NCBI RefSeq assembly: GCF_029892605.1
Contig: NZ_JARXWF010000009.1
Location: 62,001-126,000, forward strand
DNA: 64,000 nucleotides
Reading direction: 5' to 3'
Source: Parabacteroides sp. PM6-13
GTDB lineage: Bacteria > Bacteroidota > Bacteroidia > Bacteroidales > Tannerellaceae
Both the position numbers and the translations under genes were made by a program. The notes under the pieces were generated by a model, which did not search any database, was not told where the DNA came from, and saw only the letters and a list, made by a program, of their open reading frames with translations. Shown here piece by piece: positions 28,415-38,188 of this stretch (position 1 is its first letter; each line of letters begins with the position of its first letter).

Positions 28415-31366
28415 TTATTCTTTTCGGAATTGATAATAACAAGTAGAGAGATAGGGGTAACCATCGTTCTTGATATGGCTCGCGTCGATAGCCCAGAATG
28501 AGGAATTAAAGGTCAAGCCAGAAAAAGAGCTCTTCTTACCTTTGTCGGAGGTAGTGAATTTCTTGGCTTTCCAATCACTTCCGGAGCCACTCAGGAAATA
28601 CACATTATTGATGTCATAAGTGGCACCGGTATGTGTTCCGACACCTCCGTTGCCATAATTCACTTTCCCGATATTAACACATTCGTTTACATGCCCATAG
28701 TTCTCCAACGTGCCCACAATGCCTCCGTTGTCTTTATTGGAATCTCCTACGACCGTGCCGGTGTTGTAGCAATTATGCACCCGAGCGGAGGTGAGATCGC
28801 CCGGATAGCCGAAATAGAGCCGTCCGACAACACCGCCGATCGCCCATTTCTTATTACCGGTTCCCATCTTAGTCGTAATGGTTCCAGTATTACAACAATG
28901 GTGTACGTTTATCTGATTGTCACTGCTTTGAAGCGTTCCGTCATGCCCGGCGACACCAACGATTCCGCCAACGCCATTGTAGGTCGTATTGGTATCTGCC
29001 GTCACAGCGCCGTGGTTGGCACAACGAGTGACCTCCACACAGTATTCTATCGCCCCGGCGATACCGCCCAAGCCGCGTAATACACTTCCTCCTTTATAGC
29101 TTCCGGTGATGACACCGTAATTGACCGATTCTTTGATCGCCATCAGAGAGCCCCGGTTGTGCCCCTTCTCTTTGGTCGATATCTTGCCAACAATACCCCC
29201 GATTGATTCACCTCCGGTGACTTTCCCCCGATTGATCGCGTTGGTGATCGTGATCACGTTGGGATCGGTATATCCGATAATGCCGCCGGTATTATGGCTA
29301 TTGCCATTGCCTACCACCGATGAGAAATTAACCAACAATTCCAGGTTCCCGGTCTCGTTGGTCAGCGTGCCGCAAATGCCTCCCACGTTACCATCACTAC
29401 TCCTTACCTCTTCGCCTTTCCGGGCAATGGTTTTTAAGGTAGCAATAGTACCCAGCCCAACGATCCCACCGACCCGGTGTTTCCCTTTTACTACCCCGTC
29501 GGCCATCACATGGGAGACGGTACAACCGAGTAAACGCCCAAAAAGCCCCCCAACATCTATCGCGCTGGTTTCATACTTGGAGCCTTCATTCACCTTCCCG
29601 CCAAAGAGCGATTCGCCGGTGATATCGGTCGTTTTAATTATATCCTTATCGAAATAGACATCCCCTTCAAAATCGATATTATCAGCGGAGCCGACAAATC
29701 CGCCCACATTATTTGCGCCATTGACCGAGGTCGAAGTTGAAAAAACAAACGCTTTCGTATGAGCCGGCACGACCGATGAACCGCCTGAAATAGAGCCAAA
29801 CGCACCACCTACATGGTTGGTACCAGTGATGCCATCGGCTGGCTGAATCATCACCCGCGTAATCTTTTCTTTCTCCCAGGCAATACTCGATATTTTTCCG
29901 AGCACTCCTCCCGTGTATTCTTTTCCTATCAGGGAAGATTTCATATCGAGTGAGTCTATTCTCAGTCCTAAACTCACCCAATGGCCCGCGACACCACCTG
30001 TGTAGTTGGCGTTGTTCTGTATCTTATAGCCATTGATTTTTATGTTTTTTAATTCAAGCGTGCCATTCTTTCCCTCTACATAACCAAACAGGCCACCCAC
30101 ATAGCCATTGCCTTGTAAAGGCGCCTTGCATCTCACGTTTTTTACATAGCCATAAGAGGCGTCATGAGATAGGTAACCCGCAATAAATCCAAGATAAATT
30201 CCCTCTGCCTTCATGGTCGAGAGATCGCCATCCTCGTCATCTGTCCGGTAGACCGCCCCAATATTATTTATATCCAGATGGCTCTCTTTCGCACAACCGA
30301 TAAGCCCTCCGACATATCTTTTCGCTATGATCTGGCTGCTTCTTTCGAAATCAACCCGGTAGATCGACAGTTCTGCCTTAAGCGCCTCCCCGATCAACCC
30401 ACCGACAAAATCTGTCCCTTCAATATAGAGATTCGATTTGATATCCCGGATGGATACATGACCGTCGCCCGCGCGCCCTATCAGTCCTCCGACAGAGGAG
30501 AGAGCGTCAATGATATGGCCACTGACAGAGATATTATTCAATGTGACGTCACCAGACGAATAGCCGGCAACTACCCCCACATATTTCGCTGGTCGGGTGA
30601 TATCCACATTGGTGAAATGCACATTCTCGACAACCGCTCCATCCAACAATTCACTAAAAAGTCCCACGTAGGAGTCTTTCTCCGCGTTTTGATCACCCCG
30701 GTGGACCAAGCGATCAAGAATGACCCCATCTCCATCGTAATGACCGGCAAAAGGGAACGGCGTATGCCCGCGTCCTTCCCAATCAGAGCCTTGCATATCG
30801 ATCTGCTGATAGATATTGCTCTGCCGGAAATGGAGGCCGGCGGCGTGTTGCAGGCTGTCCTTATGAAGAAGACTGAAGAGGGTACTTAGTTTTTCAACGA
30901 TATAGGGATCCGCCTTCGTACCCGAACCCTTGAATTTATTTCCGTAATCGATCTTTTCGACGGTAACGGCGGAGACCATTTCATTGGCAACCTTAATCTG
31001 GAATGTAGCCACCAACCGCTCCTCGGCTTTCGTCGAGAAACACAGACTGTATTCACCATCAGCCAGCTCTTCGCGCAGCGGGATCAACATCTCCACACGC
31101 AACATATCGCCCACTTCAGCCAAGCGACCTTCGAAGGTGTACTCCCTGCCGCTCTCAACGGAACGCAGGTGATGATTGAGGTGGCCCAATTTCTCTTTGA
31201 TTTCTAATATCCTGTTCGAAATCGTATAGCGGCTGATTTTATAATCGCCACTGATCTCTTTGGTCGATCCGTAAGAGTTGGTTTCGATAACCGGATCCTT
31301 TTCATCCTGGCAACCGGCAAAACAAAAGGCCGATAATAGGAAAAGTACAAATAGGTTCTTTTTCAT
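28415..31366 (-). CDS. Large GLUG-repeat surface lipoprotein
   Basis: 983 residues from the chosen ATG at 31366, which opens a lipoprotein signal with lipobox FCFAGC. An in-frame upstream start at 31450 would bury the signal peptide and overlap the previous gene. After a roughly 150-residue domain come many repeats of the form VGGIVG...G.V..C.N.G.V, the GLUG pattern, predicted to stack as a beta-helix. Such proteins are common cell-surface or fimbria-associated proteins in Bacteroidales and IgA-protease-like adhesins elsewhere. It follows a paralogue 11 bases upstream. Ligand unknown. Confidence 0.82.
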   Translation of the reverse strand: MKKNLFVLFLLSAFCFAGCQDEKDPVIETNSYGSTKEISGDYKISRYTISNRILEIKEKLGHLNHHLRSVESGREYTFEGRLAEVGDMLRVEMLIPLREELADGEYSLCFSTKAEERLVATFQIKVANEMVSAVTVEKIDYGNKFKGSGTKADPYIVEKLSTLFSLLHKDSLQHAAGLHFRQSNIYQQIDMQGSDWEGRGHTPFPFAGHYDGDGVILDRLVHRGDQNAEKDSYVGLFSELLDGAVVENVHFTNVDITRPAKYVGVVAGYSSGDVTLNNISVSGHIIDALSSVGGLIGRAGDGHVSIRDIKSNLYIEGTDFVGGLIGEALKAELSIYRVDFERSSQIIAKRYVGGLIGCAKESHLDINNIGAVYRTDDEDGDLSTMKAEGIYLGFIAGYLSHDASYGYVKNVRCKAPLQGNGYVGGLFGYVEGKNGTLELKNIKINGYKIQNNANYTGGVAGHWVSLGLRIDSLDMKSSLIGKEYTGGVLGKISSIAWEKEKITRVMIQPADGITGTNHVGGAFGSISGGSSVVPAHTKAFVFSTSTSVNGANNVGGFVGSADNIDFEGDVYFDKDIIKTTDITGESLFGGKVNEGSKYETSAIDVGGLFGRLLGCTVSHVMADGVVKGKHRVGGIVGLGTIATLKTIARKGEEVRSSDGNVGGICGTLTNETGNLELLVNFSSVVGNGNSHNTGGIIGYTDPNVITITNAINRGKVTGGESIGGIVGKISTKEKGHNRGSLMAIKESVNYGVITGSYKGGSVLRGLGGIAGAIEYCVEVTRCANHGAVTADTNTTYNGVGGIVGVAGHDGTLQSSDNQINVHHCCNTGTITTKMGTGNKKWAIGGVVGRLYFGYPGDLTSARVHNCYNTGTVVGDSNKDNGGIVGTLENYGHVNECVNIGKVNYGNGGVGTHTGATYDINNVYFLSGSGSDWKAKKFTTSDKGKKSSFSGLTFNSSFWAIDASHIKNDGYPYLSTCYYQFRKE

Positions 31367-31377
31367 ATTATTATATC

Positions 31378-34287
31378 TTATTTTTCTTTTTGCATCTGCG
31401 AATAATAGGGAATAGGAAAAGCACCCTCTGTCGATTCGGGGATATGCCAAGGCGATTCCTTTTCGTTTATCGACCAGCCATGGTATGTGGAGGCTTTGTT
31501 GAATCCCGATTCGAGCGGGGTACAGCGTCCTAAGCTTTCATTATTGTTTTTAAGCGAATAACAATTGGTGACCGTTTCGTATTCACCTGTCGTATCGACC
31601 ACTTTTTTCCAGGACATACCGGCATTTAGGCAATTCTCCACCTCGGTATTGGAATGGATATGGGCAAAAGCAGGGCTATTGCCATTGCCGTTTCCTATAT
31701 TGATGCAGTTCGCGATCCTGCAATTCTGCTCCAGTGTGCCGACCAACCCGGCGGTGTTGTCGCCACCGGTGATATCTCCGGCATTCATACATTGATCGAC
31801 CACACAAACGTTTTCCGCAAAATCGGTACATACGCCATGAATCGTATTCGCACCGCCCACAATGGCTATCAAGCCACCCGTCACGCCAATCGCCACCGCG
31901 GTGAGTGTCCCGGCTGAAACGACCGTAGCCACAATACTAGCAACAGTGACAACCAATGCCAAACCGATGCAGATGCCCGATATGATGGTATGCGCCAAAC
32001 TTCTATCGTCCTTCTCTTTGACTACAAGCAGACCTCTGTCGTCACGCGCCTGATTGACATTTTTATTGAAAAGAATAGAATTGGCACCTTCATTCGCCTG
32101 ATTGGTATAGAACGATTTCAGCTGAAAAATATTCGCCTTGAAGTGATCCGCGATCACCGCTTTATTGAAATTCGTATCCAACTTAATATTCCATTTCCCC
32201 ATCGCCTCATGAATAGCCTGGTCGTATTGGCTGTCTAACAGATGGGCTTTTGCCATCAGCTTTGCCTGAATGGCATCCGACCACAAATGCGCCTCTTCCG
32301 ACAGACCGTAGTCCTCCAATAGAAATCCGAGCGTAAACAGCGTAGCGTCGCCAATCCAGATCGTGCCAGCGGTGACGATCCCGGCAATGCCGAGCCCCAA
32401 TTTCAATCCGCCCTCCAACGCCTCTAAACCGATCGTCGCAAAGCTGATAGCCCCTCCTACAATATCGATAGCTCCCATAACGATGTTGGCTATATCCTCG
32501 TCGGTCCATTCTCTCATATCACCGATCATACCCACCAGCCCTGCGGTATTCTTCCCACCAGGGTTTTTGACTGAGGCAAAATTGCTGCAATAATGCACCA
32601 TACTACTGCTGCCGCCCATGCCGAGAATACCACCGACACATTCACCGTTGGCCTGTATCTCACCAAAGTTGTTGGCGATTCCGATAATGCCGACATCTGT
32701 CTTTCCACTGATACCGCCACATTTACCTGTGCTGACGATCGTGCCGAAATTACTTACATCATAGATCGTACCTCCCGGTAGATAACCGATAATGCCACCC
32801 ACATATCCGCTGGTGACCTGGACTGTCTGCTGGTTGAAACAGTCTGATATCATGCCTTGCGCTTCGCCGCAGATGCCTCCGGCATATTGGGTCGCTTTCA
32901 CTTCGCCGTTGTTGTGGCACGATTGCATAGCGATGCTGTTGTAGATGCATTCGTCGACATTAACCAGGGTGCTGCCCAGAATGCCCCCTACGCCTCGCTC
33001 ACCCTGGATCGACCCCAGGTTGGAGCAACCGGCATAGACTGCGTTGCCACTTCCCCCGGCAATGCCTCCGGCACCATATCGTTCGTGTTCGCCTTTTGGG
33101 CTTATAGCTCCCCGGATCAAGCCGTAGTTGTCGCATGTCACCACTAAGAGCGTATCCGCCAACCCGATGATTCCGCCCGCTCCGGTGTTATCAGCATGGA
33201 TAGACGCGTGATTGTCGCTATTGGAAATAAACATAGAGGAGAAGGTCAAGCCCATACCTACGAGTCCGCCGATACCGGTATCTCCTTCGATCGTACTCTC
33301 CTGATCAACCGAGCAGGAATCGATAAAGACCAAGGCGCGACCGTCGATCGTGCCCAATAGTCCGCCAATGCCGACCCCACCTTTTTCCGACACGACACGA
33401 CTCTGTTCAACGCGGCAGTTGCGGATAATCGTGCGGGCGCGTTCGTTGCCGTAGGTCACCACGTTGCCGGCCAAAGCCGCCACGCTGCTATTCCCCCCTA
33501 TGGAGGCTCCCTCGATAACGATATTTTGAAGATAAGATTGACAAACATAGCCAAACAGCCCTACACCGGTGGTGTTCGGACGTGTCGTGTAGAGTCCGGT
33601 AATCGAATAGCCTCCACCGTCGTAGCTGCCGACAAAAGGGAGTCCCGGCTCTAAACCGATCGGCCGCCAGCCATATTTATGGTCGCTCTCATAACTGATG
33701 TCGTCCATATCGATGTCATCGGTCTGTCGGAAGAAACTTCCCTCTTTCAGGAGATATCGCTCATCGTTCGTGTCGTTGACCAATTTAGCCAACTTCAACA
33801 AATGGTTGTCGGCACTGATAATATAGGGACTCTCTTTTGTGCCGGCTCCGAAAAAGCCGACCGATGGGTCGTAGTCACGCCTGTTGGTAATCCCTTCGGC
33901 AGTCACCTGAAGCTGGGCACCGAAACCGACCGACATCATACGGATGGTCGCATCTTCCTTTTTGCTCTCGTACTCCATGCGGAGAAACTCATACACACCC
34001 TCTTTCAAACCATCCCGTAAGAGGAGTGTCGACACCTGCTGTCGACGGGAATGATCCGCCACACGGCTGATGATCTCACCCTTATCCGTTCGCAGATAAC
34101 AGACAAACTCACCCTCCTGCAACTCCCTCATTTCCTGTAGATAGGTGAGGATTTTGTGGATGCCTACATATTCATCCCGGGGAGGAACAGGCTCATCCGG
34201 TTCGTCATTATCTTTATTACAACCGGTTATCAGAAGGGTAAACAGACTCAACAGAAAGAAGAAGAAACAACGACTTATTTTATTCAT
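31378..34287 (-). CDS. Large GLUG-repeat lipoprotein with an inserted hydrophobic domain
   Basis: 969 residues, lipobox LLITGC, then an N-terminal domain shared in outline with the downstream gene, GLUG-type repeats to about residue 590, and a single GLUG-like unit after about 830. Between them sits a segment unlike a beta-helix: Gly/Ala/Ile-rich helices (IVGGAISFATIGLEALEGG and later VVSAGTLTAVAIGVTGG) around a charged helical stretch. It resembles membrane-inserting hairpins seen in some toxins, but I do not recognise the family. Possible -7 box TATCTTTG on the minus strand at 34320-34327. Confidence 0.8.
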   Translation of the reverse strand: MNKISRCFFFFLLSLFTLLITGCNKDNDEPDEPVPPRDEYVGIHKILTYLQEMRELQEGEFVCYLRTDKGEIISRVADHSRRQQVSTLLLRDGLKEGVYEFLRMEYESKKEDATIRMMSVGFGAQLQVTAEGITNRRDYDPSVGFFGAGTKESPYIISADNHLLKLAKLVNDTNDERYLLKEGSFFRQTDDIDMDDISYESDHKYGWRPIGLEPGLPFVGSYDGGGYSITGLYTTRPNTTGVGLFGYVCQSYLQNIVIEGASIGGNSSVAALAGNVVTYGNERARTIIRNCRVEQSRVVSEKGGVGIGGLLGTIDGRALVFIDSCSVDQESTIEGDTGIGGLVGMGLTFSSMFISNSDNHASIHADNTGAGGIIGLADTLLVVTCDNYGLIRGAISPKGEHERYGAGGIAGGSGNAVYAGCSNLGSIQGERGVGGILGSTLVNVDECIYNSIAMQSCHNNGEVKATQYAGGICGEAQGMISDCFNQQTVQVTSGYVGGIIGYLPGGTIYDVSNFGTIVSTGKCGGISGKTDVGIIGIANNFGEIQANGECVGGILGMGGSSSMVHYCSNFASVKNPGGKNTAGLVGMIGDMREWTDEDIANIVMGAIDIVGGAISFATIGLEALEGGLKLGLGIAGIVTAGTIWIGDATLFTLGFLLEDYGLSEEAHLWSDAIQAKLMAKAHLLDSQYDQAIHEAMGKWNIKLDTNFNKAVIADHFKANIFQLKSFYTNQANEGANSILFNKNVNQARDDRGLLVVKEKDDRSLAHTIISGICIGLALVVTVASIVATVVSAGTLTAVAIGVTGGLIAIVGGANTIHGVCTDFAENVCVVDQCMNAGDITGGDNTAGLVGTLEQNCRIANCINIGNGNGNSPAFAHIHSNTEVENCLNAGMSWKKVVDTTGEYETVTNCYSLKNNNESLGRCTPLESGFNKASTYHGWSINEKESPWHIPESTEGAFPIPYYSQMQKEK

Positions 34288-34449
34288 CCCAATTGGTTTA
34301 GCTAATTGTTTGTACGTGACAAAGATAAGTTTTTTTTATTACTTTTTACATGAGCAGAGTATATCCGAAGAAGGAGAGGTGAAGGAGAGGTGAAGGAGAT
34401 GGGAGAAAGGAGAAAGGAGAAAGGGGTGTCTTCAGATATTGTAAAATGT

Positions 34450-34662
34450 GAAGGTTCTAAAGTCCGCAAGGACTTAGATGTGGATAACCCCGTGCAAGCC
34501 GCTAAGGCGCAGCTCGGGGTTGATTGTGTCATAGAAACGAGCTCCGTAGGTGCTCAACAGTTGACCTCCTACGGAACTCATGATATATATATTACGTCTA
34601 CCCCGAGCTGCACCTACGGTTTGCACGGGGTTATCCGGGTTGAAGCCCTTTCGGGCTTTCTA
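34450..34662. repeat. Long palindromic intergenic repeat R1, copy 2 (inverted)
   Basis: Arms at 34482-34520 and 34600-34636 repeat the GGATAACCCCGTGCAAGCC...CAGCTCGGGGT motif with a few changes, again around a GAGCTCCGTAGG-type inner pair. The flanking small hairpins are exchanged relative to 471-674, showing that this copy is inverted. No gene is supported in 34288-34981 apart from these repeats and the prmC promoter. Confidence 0.82.
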
Positions 34663-34729
34663 AAACCTTCCCATTTCCTCCGATTTGAAGAAAAACCTGC
34701 GTAATCTGTGTTCCCCTTTCTTATGAAAT

Positions 34730-34880
34730 TCTCAAAATGCAAAGTGTAAGCAAAATCGCCATTTTGCTTTACAATATGATACGTTAAAAAGTGTTACTCC
34801 TGCGGGTAATTTTAAATACCCCTACGTTTACGGAAAAAAAGTCGGTCGATTTTGACAAAATGATAGTTGGGCTGATCTGC
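34730..34880 (-). repeat. Dispersed repeat R2, copy 2 (inverted)
   Basis: Reverse complement of the block at 2530-2682, with the best match from CAAAATGCAAAGTGTAAGCA to TTAAAAAGTGTTACT. It lies just upstream of the prmC promoter. Confidence 0.7.
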
Positions 34881-34940
34881 CTACAACTGTCTAATTCGAT
34901 CGTCAAAACCTCCTAAGGCAAAAAAGAAAAACCCCCTCTT

Positions 34941-34972
34941 TTTGTGGTTTCATCCGAATCCTGTTATTTTTG
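34941..34972 (+). promoter_or_regulatory. Promoter of prmC, nearly leaderless
   Basis: TTTG at 34941-34944 and TATTTTTG at 34965-34972 are 20 bases apart. A start about 7 bases after the -7 box falls near 34979, only a few bases before the ATG at 34982, so there is no room for a ribosome binding site. Confidence 0.65.
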
Positions 34973-34981
34973 TATCATAGT

Positions 34982-35833
34982 ATGGAAACAGGTGAATATA
35001 TACGGCAATCGCTTAGTGGTCTCTATCCGGCGGATGAGGCGGAGGCGCTTTTACGGCTTATTGAGGAAGATCTCTGGGGTATGCCCTACTACCGGATCCT
35101 GATGACGCGGCCTTCGCTGTCGGATGAACAGGCGGAAAGGCTTCGTATGATTGTCGAACGGCTGCAAGCGGGAGAGCCTATACAATATATAATAGGCGAA
35201 ACGACTTTTTATAACCTCCTGTTTCAGGTGAATGCCTCCACCCTGATTCCCCGCCCCGAAACGGAGGAGTTGGTGGAGCTGATTATTGGTGACAACCGGC
35301 AGAGAGAGTCGCTGTCGCTATTGGATATCGGTACGGGAAGCGGCTGCATCGCCGTGGCACTGGCCAAACACCTGCCCGGGGCGACGGTCACTGGCATTGA
35401 TATCGCTGAGGAAGCACTGGCTGTAGCCACGCAAAACGCGCGAAAGGCTGATTGCGACAATGTCTGTTTCAGACAGATCGATATCCTCGACTGCGGGCAG
35501 GCATTGGTGGGGTTGCCCGACAAGTTTGACATCATCGTCAGCAATCCGCCCTATATCATGGAGAAAGAGAAAAGTGCGATGAAAGAAAACGTATTTGCCT
35601 ACGAGCCGGGCACCGCCCTTTTTGTGCCCGACGACGATCCGCTTCTTTTCTATCGCGCGATTGCCCGCTTCGGGAAAGAACGATTGAACCAAGGGGGATG
35701 GCTCTATTTCGAGATCAATGCCCTGTTGGGAAACGAAACGGTCGCTATGCTCCGCGAAGAGGGCTACCGGGCGATTGAACTGATCAAAGACCTTTCCGGC
35801 AAAGACCGGATTATCAAAGCCAAAATCGATTGA
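34982..35833 (+). CDS. prmC: Release factor glutamine methyltransferase PrmC
   Basis: 283 residues from ATG 34982; a TTG four codons earlier overlaps the promoter and is rejected. The N-terminal helical domain is followed by a Rossmann methyltransferase with LLDIGTGSGCIAVAL for S-adenosylmethionine and the diagnostic SNPPYI that binds the target glutamine. It methylates the GGQ glutamine of release factors RF1/RF2. recX follows after 3 bases. Confidence 0.94.
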   Translation: METGEYIRQSLSGLYPADEAEALLRLIEEDLWGMPYYRILMTRPSLSDEQAERLRMIVERLQAGEPIQYIIGETTFYNLLFQVNASTLIPRPETEELVELIIGDNRQRESLSLLDIGTGSGCIAVALAKHLPGATVTGIDIAEEALAVATQNARKADCDNVCFRQIDILDCGQALVGLPDKFDIIVSNPPYIMEKEKSAMKENVFAYEPGTALFVPDDDPLLFYRAIARFGKERLNQGGWLYFEINALLGNETVAMLREEGYRAIELIKDLSGKDRIIKAKID

Positions 35834-35837
35834 TGCC

Positions 35838-36323
35838 ATGACAGAACCCGAACTATTAAACCGTATGGCCGCCCTCTGCTCGGGCAGCGAACATTGCATA
35901 CAGGATATTCAGAAGAAAATGGCTTCGGCCGATCTGCCACCGGAGGCCAAAGAGCGGATCATAGCCCGCCTGTTGCAGGAGAAATTCATCGACGAGGAAC
36001 GCTTCTGTCGGAGCTTTGTCCGCGATAAGATCCGTTTCAACAAATGGGGTAGGGTGAAAGTGGGCTACGAGCTACGCCGGAGGAACATTCCTTATAGCTG
36101 TTATGCCGACGCGCTGGAGGGCTTCGATATGGAGGAATACCGCGCGATCCTGTCCGGTCTGCTTCGCGAGAAAAAACGATCGGTGCGGGGGAAAGACCAG
36201 CGGGAGGTGTTCTACAAACTATTGCGCTTTGCCGCCGGACGCGGATTTGAAAGTGGTGAAACGATCCGCTGCCTGAAAGAACTCGATATCGAAACCGACG
36301 ACTATGAAGAAAATACTGATTAG
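35838..36323 (+). CDS. recX: RecX-like regulatory protein
   Basis: 161 residues, helical triplet repeats of the RecX type: LLQEKFIDEERFCRSFVRDKIRFNKWGRVKVGYELRRR carries the typical G-[IY]-[DE]-D/E-xxFA...R...GxxxIxxEL pattern. RecX restrains RecA filaments. It overlaps the comF start by 20 bases, indicating translational coupling. No recA in the window. Confidence 0.85.
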   Translation: MTEPELLNRMAALCSGSEHCIQDIQKKMASADLPPEAKERIIARLLQEKFIDEERFCRSFVRDKIRFNKWGRVKVGYELRRRNIPYSCYADALEGFDMEEYRAILSGLLREKKRSVRGKDQREVFYKLLRFAAGRGFESGETIRCLKELDIETDDYEENTD

Positions 36324-36999
36324 CCTCATAAACCTCTTTTATCCAAACCTGTGCAGACTATGTAAAAGAGTATTGATCGAAGGGGAAACGGCCGTTTGCC
36401 TCGACTGTCTTTATCATTTGCCCCGGACGGGTTACCGGGATTATGCCGATAATCCGGTATTCCATCTGTTGATCGACCGCCAGGCATTGGAGGCCGCGAC
36501 CGCGCTGTATTATTATGAACAGGGCGGACAGGTGCAAAAACTGGTTCATCTCATCAAATATTATGGCCATAAGGAATTGGGTTATCAGTTCGGACGCCAG
36601 GCTGCCAGGGAATGGCGGGAGGCGGATCATCCTTTCCAAAAGGCCGATTTCATCGTACCATTGCCTCTTCACCCCAAAAAACAACGACGACGGGGTTATA
36701 ACCAGTCGGAATGGATCGCGCGCGGGATCGCGGAAGAGACGAAGATCCCTCTATTGACAACGGCCATCCGGCGCGATGTGATGACCGAAAGTCAGACCCG
36801 ACTGAAAGGGTACAACCGCTGGCTGAATGTGAAAGATATATTTTCGGTGATCGAACCGGAGCGACTGGTGGGCAAACATATTCTCCTGGTCGACGACGTA
36901 ATCACCTCCGGATCAACGATAGGTGCCTGCATGGATGCGCTCTCTGTCGTTCCGGGTGTCCGGATAAGTGTTTTCGCGTTAACAATGGCCGCGCAATAA
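36304..36999 (+). CDS. ComF-family phosphoribosyltransferase-like protein
   Basis: 231 residues. An N-terminal zinc finger with two Cys pairs (CRLCKR and CLDCL) precedes a type I phosphoribosyltransferase fold with the PRPP loop LLVDDVITSGSTIGAC. ComF homologues take part in DNA uptake in competent bacteria; the role in Bacteroidales is not settled. It overlaps recX. Confidence 0.9.
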   Translation: MKKILISLINLFYPNLCRLCKRVLIEGETAVCLDCLYHLPRTGYRDYADNPVFHLLIDRQALEAATALYYYEQGGQVQKLVHLIKYYGHKELGYQFGRQAAREWREADHPFQKADFIVPLPLHPKKQRRRGYNQSEWIARGIAEETKIPLLTTAIRRDVMTESQTRLKGYNRWLNVKDIFSVIEPERLVGKHILLVDDVITSGSTIGACMDALSVVPGVRISVFALTMAAQ

Positions 37000-37041
37000 A
37001 AATAAGCGTTAAGAAATAGACAAATATCCGTGAGTTTTGCC

Positions 37042-37049
37042 TATTTTTG
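37042..37049 (+). promoter_or_regulatory. -7 box of pyrE
   Basis: TATTTTTG matches TAnnTTTG and predicts a start near 37056, 28 bases before the pyrE ATG. No well-spaced -33 is obvious. Confidence 0.45.
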
Positions 37050-37083
37050 TCGGTTGATACAAAAATATATATATTACGACTGT

Positions 37084-37716
37084 ATGAAAACACTCGAACA
37101 ATTAGTGGCAGAGAAATTATTAAAGATCAAAGCTGTCAAACTGCAACCGGCCAATCCGTTTACGTGGGCTTCCGGTTGGAAATCACCGATCTATTGCGAT
37201 AACAGAAAAACTCTCTCTTATCCGGACGTTCGCACTTTTATCAAGTTGGAACTGGCCCGTGTCATCAGCGAAAAATATGAAAACGTAGATGCTATCGCGG
37301 GAGTTGCCACAGGAGCCATCGCCCAAGGTGCGTTGGTGGCCGATCTGTTGGGACTGCCGTTTGTATATATTCGTTCTACCCCGAAAGATCACGGATTGGA
37401 AAATCTGATCGAAGGCGAATTGAAGCCCGGATCGAAGGTGGTGGTGATTGAAGATCTTGTATCAACAGGGGGAAGCAGCCTGAAAGCCGTTGAAGCCGTA
37501 CGCAATTTCGGTTGCGACGTGATCGGTATGGTCGCTATCTTTACGCATGGTTTCCCGGTGGCTGAACAGCAATTCAAAGAAGCGAAAGTGACTTTGACGA
37601 CGCTGAGCAACTATGACGCTGTGATCGAAGAGGCATTGCGCACCGATTATATCGACGAATCGGAGATTGCTACCCTGCAGGAATGGCGCAAGGATCCGGC
37701 GCACTGGAAACCCTGA
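37084..37716 (+). CDS. pyrE: Orotate phosphoribosyltransferase
   Basis: 210 residues from ATG 37084 (an earlier in-frame start at 37030 overlaps the promoter). The PRPP-binding motif VVVIEDLVSTGGSS is typical, with active-site loop residues in STPKDHG. It joins orotate and PRPP to make OMP in pyrimidine synthesis. A SRPBCC gene follows 20 bases later. Confidence 0.95.
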   Translation: MKTLEQLVAEKLLKIKAVKLQPANPFTWASGWKSPIYCDNRKTLSYPDVRTFIKLELARVISEKYENVDAIAGVATGAIAQGALVADLLGLPFVYIRSTPKDHGLENLIEGELKPGSKVVVIEDLVSTGGSSLKAVEAVRNFGCDVIGMVAIFTHGFPVAEQQFKEAKVTLTTLSNYDAVIEEALRTDYIDESEIATLQEWRKDPAHWKP

Positions 37717-37736
37717 TAATCTGACAAATAGAAGGA

Positions 37737-38165
37737 ATGACAGAATTTGTGAGCGGGACAAAATCGATCCCGCACAAGGATGAATATATTTTTGCGACAC
37801 TATCCGACCTGTCCAATCTGGAAAAGGTACGCGACCGGATTCCGGAAGATAAGATCAAAGATTTTACTTTCGACAGCGATAGCTGTAGTCTCAATGTCAA
37901 CCCCGTCGGCACGATCACCTTTCAGATCGTTGAGCGCGAGCCTAACAAAACCATCAAATTTGCAACCTCCAATTCGCCTGTTCCCCTTTTTCTGTGGATA
38001 CAGCTGAAAACGGTTGCCGAAGATGATACCCGCATGCGCGTCACTGTGCGTGCGGATCTGAGCCCGCTGATCAAGCCGATGGTCTCTAAACCGCTACAAG
38101 ATGGAGTAGAAAAGATTGCCGACATGCTCGCCAGTCTTCCTTACTCTTCCATTCATAATTCATAA
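37737..38165 (+). CDS. SRPBCC-fold protein
   Basis: 142 residues resembling the START/Bet v 1-like ligand-binding fold (SDLSNLEKVRDRIPEDKIKDF near the start; long C-terminal helix PLQDGVEKIADMLASL). Ligand and role unknown. It lies between pyrE and argH on the same strand, and its stop is inside a TTCATAA repeat. Confidence 0.75.
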   Translation: MTEFVSGTKSIPHKDEYIFATLSDLSNLEKVRDRIPEDKIKDFTFDSDSCSLNVNPVGTITFQIVEREPNKTIKFATSNSPVPLFLWIQLKTVAEDDTRMRVTVRADLSPLIKPMVSKPLQDGVEKIADMLASLPYSSIHNS

Positions 38166-38188
38166 TTCACCATTCATAATTAATCCAC

